From assembly GCA_030686995.1 (NCBI GenBank), contig CM060708.1, positions 262,010,544 through 262,074,543 of the forward strand: DNA of 64,000 bases, in the 5' to 3' direction. Positions 60,142 through 64,000 of the stretch are shown one piece after another; positions within the stretch are counted from its first letter, which is position 1, and the number at the start of each line of letters is the position of its first letter. Made by a program: the position numbers and the translations under genes. The notes under the pieces were generated by a model. It searched no databases. It worked only from the letters and a program-made list of their open reading frames with translations, and had not been told where the DNA came from. The DNA comes from Artemisia argyi. Taxonomy: Eukaryota; Streptophyta; Magnoliopsida; Asterales; Asteraceae.

Positions 60142-60470
60142 TAATAGAGTTTGAAGTGTGTTTCTTTGGATTTAACGTGGGGTTAAGGTGATTTTTTTGC
60201 TTCTTTTTGCATTTTTCTTTGTTTCTTTCACTCAAATCTTGAAGCTTGGACAAGTTTCAAGGTTGATATAGTGATTTGAAGCTTAGTTTTTGCATAAAGT
60301 TTTGATTTTTAAGGTTTTATAGCTTCTTTGATATTGGAAAACTAGTTTTTGGTAGCAATATCTTCAATAGTTTGTGTTTTCTAAGTATTGGTGAAGTTAT
60401 TTGATCAAAAGTACCTTATTTCTAAGCAATTTTTCTTCAAAAATTTGAGATTTTTCAAGTTTCTGACCTC

Positions 60471-61042
60471 TTTACGCGTAACTTACGTGAATAGTACGAT
60501 TCTAAAGCTGTCAACAGTACTTTTTGTCCTTTCTACGAGTAACTTTTGGCTAAAACCCTTTTCTTACGAGTAACATAGGTCAAAACCGTGTTCTTACGAG
60601 TAATTTTGGTCTTCTACGCCTAAAACCTACGAGTAAGTCAATTTCCTACGCGGAAGTCCACTGTCTACGCTCAAGATTCTACGAGTAAGTTGTGATTCCT
60701 ACGCCTTAGTCACTTTCTACGCAGAAGATCAGCTCTTACGCATAAGATCATATCTTACGCGTAAGTCTCAGAGTTCTACGCATAACTTCATCAAAGGTCT
60801 TCTCCTTGTGTTACGGTGACTCAGTACTTCCCTAGCTTGGATAAGTTAGTGGAATACTTCGACTTCGGATATCTTTCAAGCTTGGATAAGTTTGAAAGAT
60901 TTGTTTCGTTTTTGAACCTTACGCATAAGCTTAAAACTTACGCATAAGGTTATATCTTACGCATAAATCACAAGTTTACGCATAAGATCATACTTTACGC
61001 GTAACTTTAAAGTTTACGCATAAGTTTCATTATTACGCGTAA
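60471..61042 (+). repeat. Array of about 22 YTACGCRTAAG near-palindromes in the C leader
   Basis: The motif is TTACGCGTAA, TTACGCATAA or CTACGAGTAA. Examples are at 60471, 60531, 60562, 60592, 60627, 60679, 60733, 60753 and 60775. After a gap at about 60790-60910, seven copies at 60918-61032 have a regular period of about 19 bp. It lies between PBS and gag start. There is no open frame through it. Confidence 0.8.
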
Positions 61043-61151
61043 GATTCCAACTTACCCCAGGGATTTTTGAACTTAACCAAAGGAACGTGCATTTCAATCT
61101 TCTACAAAGATCCATCATTCACACAAGTCTCTTTCTATCATCTTCTTTCAT

Positions 61152-61155
<4 letters not shown>

Positions 61156-61198
<43 letters not shown>
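61156..61198 (+). repeat. A43 homopolymer
   Basis: A long A run in the C leader. It could be an old poly(A) insertion or an expanded tract; length is uncertain. Confidence 0.9.
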
Positions 61199-61202
<4 letters not shown>

Positions 61203-61506
61203 GTAAAATTTAATTTTTATAGGAGATTAAACTTTCAATTTTTACGCGAAATTCAAAATTTGGAATAACGGTGCAAATTTTGGCCCAAAATTCAAATTTT
61301 TTCGGTAAAATTTGGCGGCAAAATTTTTGAAACTCAATTTTTTTTTTGCAACCTTTAAATTGCATTTCATAGTGATTTTCAAATTTTAGGAGAGAAATTC
61401 TTTTCAAATTATTTTGGAGGGAAAACCAAAAATCACTATTTCGACCTTGAGTGTGACATTTTCTTTGATTATTTCGATTACGTCGCAACAATCAAGGGGG
61501 AGAGAA

Positions 61507-61860
61507 ATGTCATCTACAATGTCTCAATCATCGTCTTCCAACTACCTTCCTCACCAATATTCTCATCAGCAACAGTATCATCAGCTACAGTATCATCAGC
61601 AACAGTTCCATCTACAACAAAGTCACAGCTCCCTCATTGATCATGTTCTGCTCTTTGGCAATGAATCAAGGCCTCCAATGTTGCTACCAGGAACGTATAC
61701 TGTTTGGTAACGGAGATTTCTACAATGGCTCACAGATCGTCCTGCTGCAGATCTCATGCTTAATTCCATTCAAGATGGTCCATACAAAATGATAATTCTT
61801 GCTGACTCAACAGGGATTATGAGGCTACAAACTACTGCATCCTGCTACACTACATAATAA
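61507..61860 (+). pseudogene. gag: C gag, N-terminal part with in-frame stop
   Basis: It starts MSSTMSQSSSSNYLPHQYSH, followed by a His/Gln-rich stretch and LLFGNESRPPMLLPGTYTVW. A TAA at 61708 follows, then the same frame continues RRFLQWLTDRPAADLMLNSI to about 61860. Copia gag in related Asteraceae elements has this RPPML...W motif (recall). The following gag core is missing and the frame shifts, so this gag is non-functional. Confidence 0.7.
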
Positions 61861-61863
61861 TGT

Positions 61864-63001
61864 TGACCATGGATCTCTAATCTACACACCAAATGGTCTC
61901 TTCTTCAATCCTCCGAATGCACCTGAGCCTTACTTCATTCCTCAATACCATCCTGCTACACTACATAATAATGTGCAATCTCTACTGCAAAATCTAGTGA
62001 AGCTTAGTCAAGTATCTACAAAGAAAGGCAAAGGCGTAATGACGGCTAGTTCTGAATGGTTAAACACAATGGAAGATACTGATGATGAAGAAGATCTTAT
62101 CGAACCAAGCATGGCATTCTTGGCATATACGGAAAATATTGCAGAAGAGGAAGATCAAGATTATGATTCAACCTCACTCTCTGACGATAATGTTGAATAC
62201 AATGCCACACTTAGTCAAATGGAAGTTGAAGGGGGTAATCTCAATGCAGTTTTGCAAAGTGTCATGGGAGATATTTCATCTGATGATGAATATGCAGATT
62301 TGGAAGCCAATACAGCAGATGTCATGTTAATGTCACATCATGATTATGTTCAAGAACCTGCTACTTCAAATATCATGATCCAATATGATTCATCTCCGCA
62401 GCAGACTCCAACTCAACTTGTTCCATATGACAACAGTGATGCAGTGTACTATTCAAAAACCAATGAAGATGACGATGAGGATTTCAAAATTCTGAATCAA
62501 GAACTCGCACTTATTGCTCGTGCCCTCAGCAAAATCTCCAACAAGACAAACAACCGTCTTCATTCTTCTTCTAACATAAGGAATCAAGCTGTTGTGCAAG
62601 GTGAAAGAGTTGATAGACAAGGAAGGAATGCTGAAAGGACTATTGGGAATACTGCAGATGTCGTTAATGTAGGCAATGAGGTTAAAATATTGGAAGATAA
62701 TTTGGGTGTCATGGATGATACTGACCCAGTATACGACACAAATGCATCTAATGACTCTAAAGACCCATTTGAGAGAAAGATGACTGAAGCTGAGAAAAGA
62801 GCCATCAATTCTACTGATAAATGTTTAGCACATTTTGAATCGGTTAAGATTCAATGCAAGATTCTCTCAGATCATTGGTTTCCTTCCTCGAGTACCTTTT
62901 CTGCATTCTTCGGAACTGAAATGAACCAAATGATCTTCCAAAGGAAACTCCAAGAAAACATCGTTCAACTAGAAAAGCTAATAGAACAGGGAAGTAATTG
63001 A
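61864..63001 (+). pseudogene. gag: C gag-derived acidic region (open frame to a TGA)
   Basis: The frame is open from about 61849 and includes NGLFFNPPNAPEPYFIPQYH, then long acidic stretches (EDTDDEEDLIEPSMAFLAY, IAEEEDQDY) and a helical C-terminus ending LEKLIEQGSN and TGA at 62999-63001. A 26-bp sequence CATCCTGCTACACTACATAA is repeated at 61838 and 61949. No zinc knuckle is seen. I place it in copia gag by position and by the following ORF; its role is unknown. Confidence 0.55.
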
Positions 63002-64000
63002 ATGATAGAATTTAGAGCACTCAGGACACAGTTCAGATGGTTCGTGACCATGGATTTTAAAGATCTTATACACTATGAATATGAAAGCAATGTATGGAGA
63101 GAGAACATCACTAGTGTGGAGGTTGAAGATTTTATAGATCAACTTGTTTCACGACTGAGCTGCTTAGAATATGTGCTCAATGAAAGATCACTTCATCTTA
63201 GTGTTATCAAAGAACTGGAGATGCAAAAACGAGGAAGAGAATTGAATGTACATGAGAATGGAAGTAAACAGCAGACTCAAGAAGAGCAAGTTCATAAAGT
63301 TGATTCATTGAAAGCTAATTTGGTTGTCATGGATGGAAATGGGACAGAATCAGAAGTGCAGGATGACAACAGCAGATTGGGGAATGATAAAGATGCAGAG
63401 TGTGCAGAGATCATACCCTTCTATGACTCAGAGCCCAACCTTGACAAAGGACAGATGGATGAGGAAGATTTCATACCCATCTATGACAAAGAACCGAACT
63501 TTGACAAAGAGCAAATGGTTGAGGTACAATCTACTGTTGATCATATTATGCCTGCATATGAGAAACAACAATCTGAGCAACCTAACTTCAGTAATGAAGG
63601 AGAGGTTGACCAGAATGTTGTTCAATGTCAAGACAAACATTCTGAGTCTGAGTCTTTACATGATAATCTAATGACTGAAACATCAAATCAAACTCTTGAG
63701 TCTAAAAACCTTCTTCTCAAAAAGACCATTGCCCAGTGTCATAAAGATTTTTCAAAACTAGAGGCACATTGCATCTCACTTGAACTCCAAATGCAAAACG
63801 AATCTCTAAATTCGGGCAACAATGGTCAATCTTTGAATGAACAAAGGAAACGTGTGGATACATTAGTTAAAGAAAACGAGTTTTTAAAAGGTCAAATTCA
63901 AGCAAAGGTGTTTGCACATGCTGCATTACAAAACAAATTAAGAAGACTGACTGGCCAGAGTGTGGATACTAAGTTTGCAAAACCATCAATCTTGGGGAAA
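63002..64000 (+). CDS. C polyprotein continuation (333 codons, runs off the window)
   Basis: The ATG at 63002 directly follows the TGA in the same frame, so this may be one polyprotein split by a stop. It contains two related acidic repeats (IIPFYDSEPNLDKGQM and FIPIYDKEPNFDKEQM), then long helical, coiled-coil-like segments, and ends FLKGQIQAKVFAHAALQNKLRRL, then DTKFAKPSILGK at the edge. I remember this last motif just upstream of the protease/integrase part of copia polyproteins in Tanacetum. Integrase and RT would lie beyond 64000. It is open over its whole visible length. Confidence 0.65.
   Translation, partial: MIEFRALRTQFRWFVTMDFKDLIHYEYESNVWRENITSVEVEDFIDQLVSRLSCLEYVLNERSLHLSVIKELEMQKRGRELNVHENGSKQQTQEEQVHKVDSLKANLVVMDGNGTESEVQDDNSRLGNDKDAECAEIIPFYDSEPNLDKGQMDEEDFIPIYDKEPNFDKEQMVEVQSTVDHIMPAYEKQQSEQPNFSNEGEVDQNVVQCQDKHSESESLHDNLMTETSNQTLESKNLLLKKTIAQCHKDFSKLEAHCISLELQMQNESLNSGNNGQSLNEQRKRVDTLVKENEFLKGQIQAKVFAHAALQNKLRRLTGQSVDTKFAKPSILGK

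Noticed and set aside
61414..61506. Upstream ATG for C gag at 61414
   Set aside because: The ATG at 61507 starts the Ser/His/Gln-rich N-terminus expected for this gag; the upstream part looks like leader.

Overview
The window is repetitive DNA from a plant nuclear genome and holds no recognisable host gene. Several peptides match what I remember from predicted proteins of Asteraceae, probably Anthemideae such as Tanacetum or Artemisia. These are the WL-QEQTALGKD repeats, the CGG-H zinc-knuckle/acidic ORF, the SIRE-type gag with a 'MFTNIRFECLF' accessory ORF, and a copia ORF ending 'DTKFAKPSILGK'. The family assignment rests on recall and not on a search.

The main result is a nest of LTR retrotransposons that can be taken apart by 5-bp target-site duplications (TSDs). 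The host layer is a broken Ty3/gypsy element G on the minus strand, 32806-55400. Its gag, protease, RT, RNase H and integrase pieces are interrupted by four insertions. T (34587-42448, +, TSD TAGGT) lies between protease and RT. K (43777-50588, -, TSD AAATC) lies in gag. A solo LTR B (50684-54841, -, TSD CTTAG/CTTCG) also lies in gag. A2 (+, enters from the left edge and ends at 32805) lies in integrase.

The 3' LTR of A2 (736-1056 plus 29573-32805) is split by element X (1057-29567, -, TSD CCCCT). X is itself interrupted by solo LTR B2 (3228-6533, -, TSD GACGC), by the large non-autonomous element A (7407-17627, -, TSD CCAAG) and by copia/SIRE-like element S (18623-28089, -, TSD GAACC). This gives four levels: G > A2 > X > {B2, A, S}.

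To the right of G, 55401-59771 holds the LTR and 3' part of a second, decayed SIRE-like copy (S2, -). From 59772 to the end lies another copia element (C, +) whose open reading frame runs off the window.

Most copies are non-autonomous. A carries only a zinc-knuckle/acidic ORF, T only gag-protease, K nothing, and S a gag plus two accessory ORFs but no pol. The points most worth a second look are: a GC-rich double inverted repeat in the S LTR and upstream of each S accessory ORF; a terminal LTR hairpin whose two arms differ together between families; arrays of near-palindromes (TGACG-CGTCA in T, TTACGCRTAA in the C leader); and two LTRs flanked by both a PPT and a PBS.
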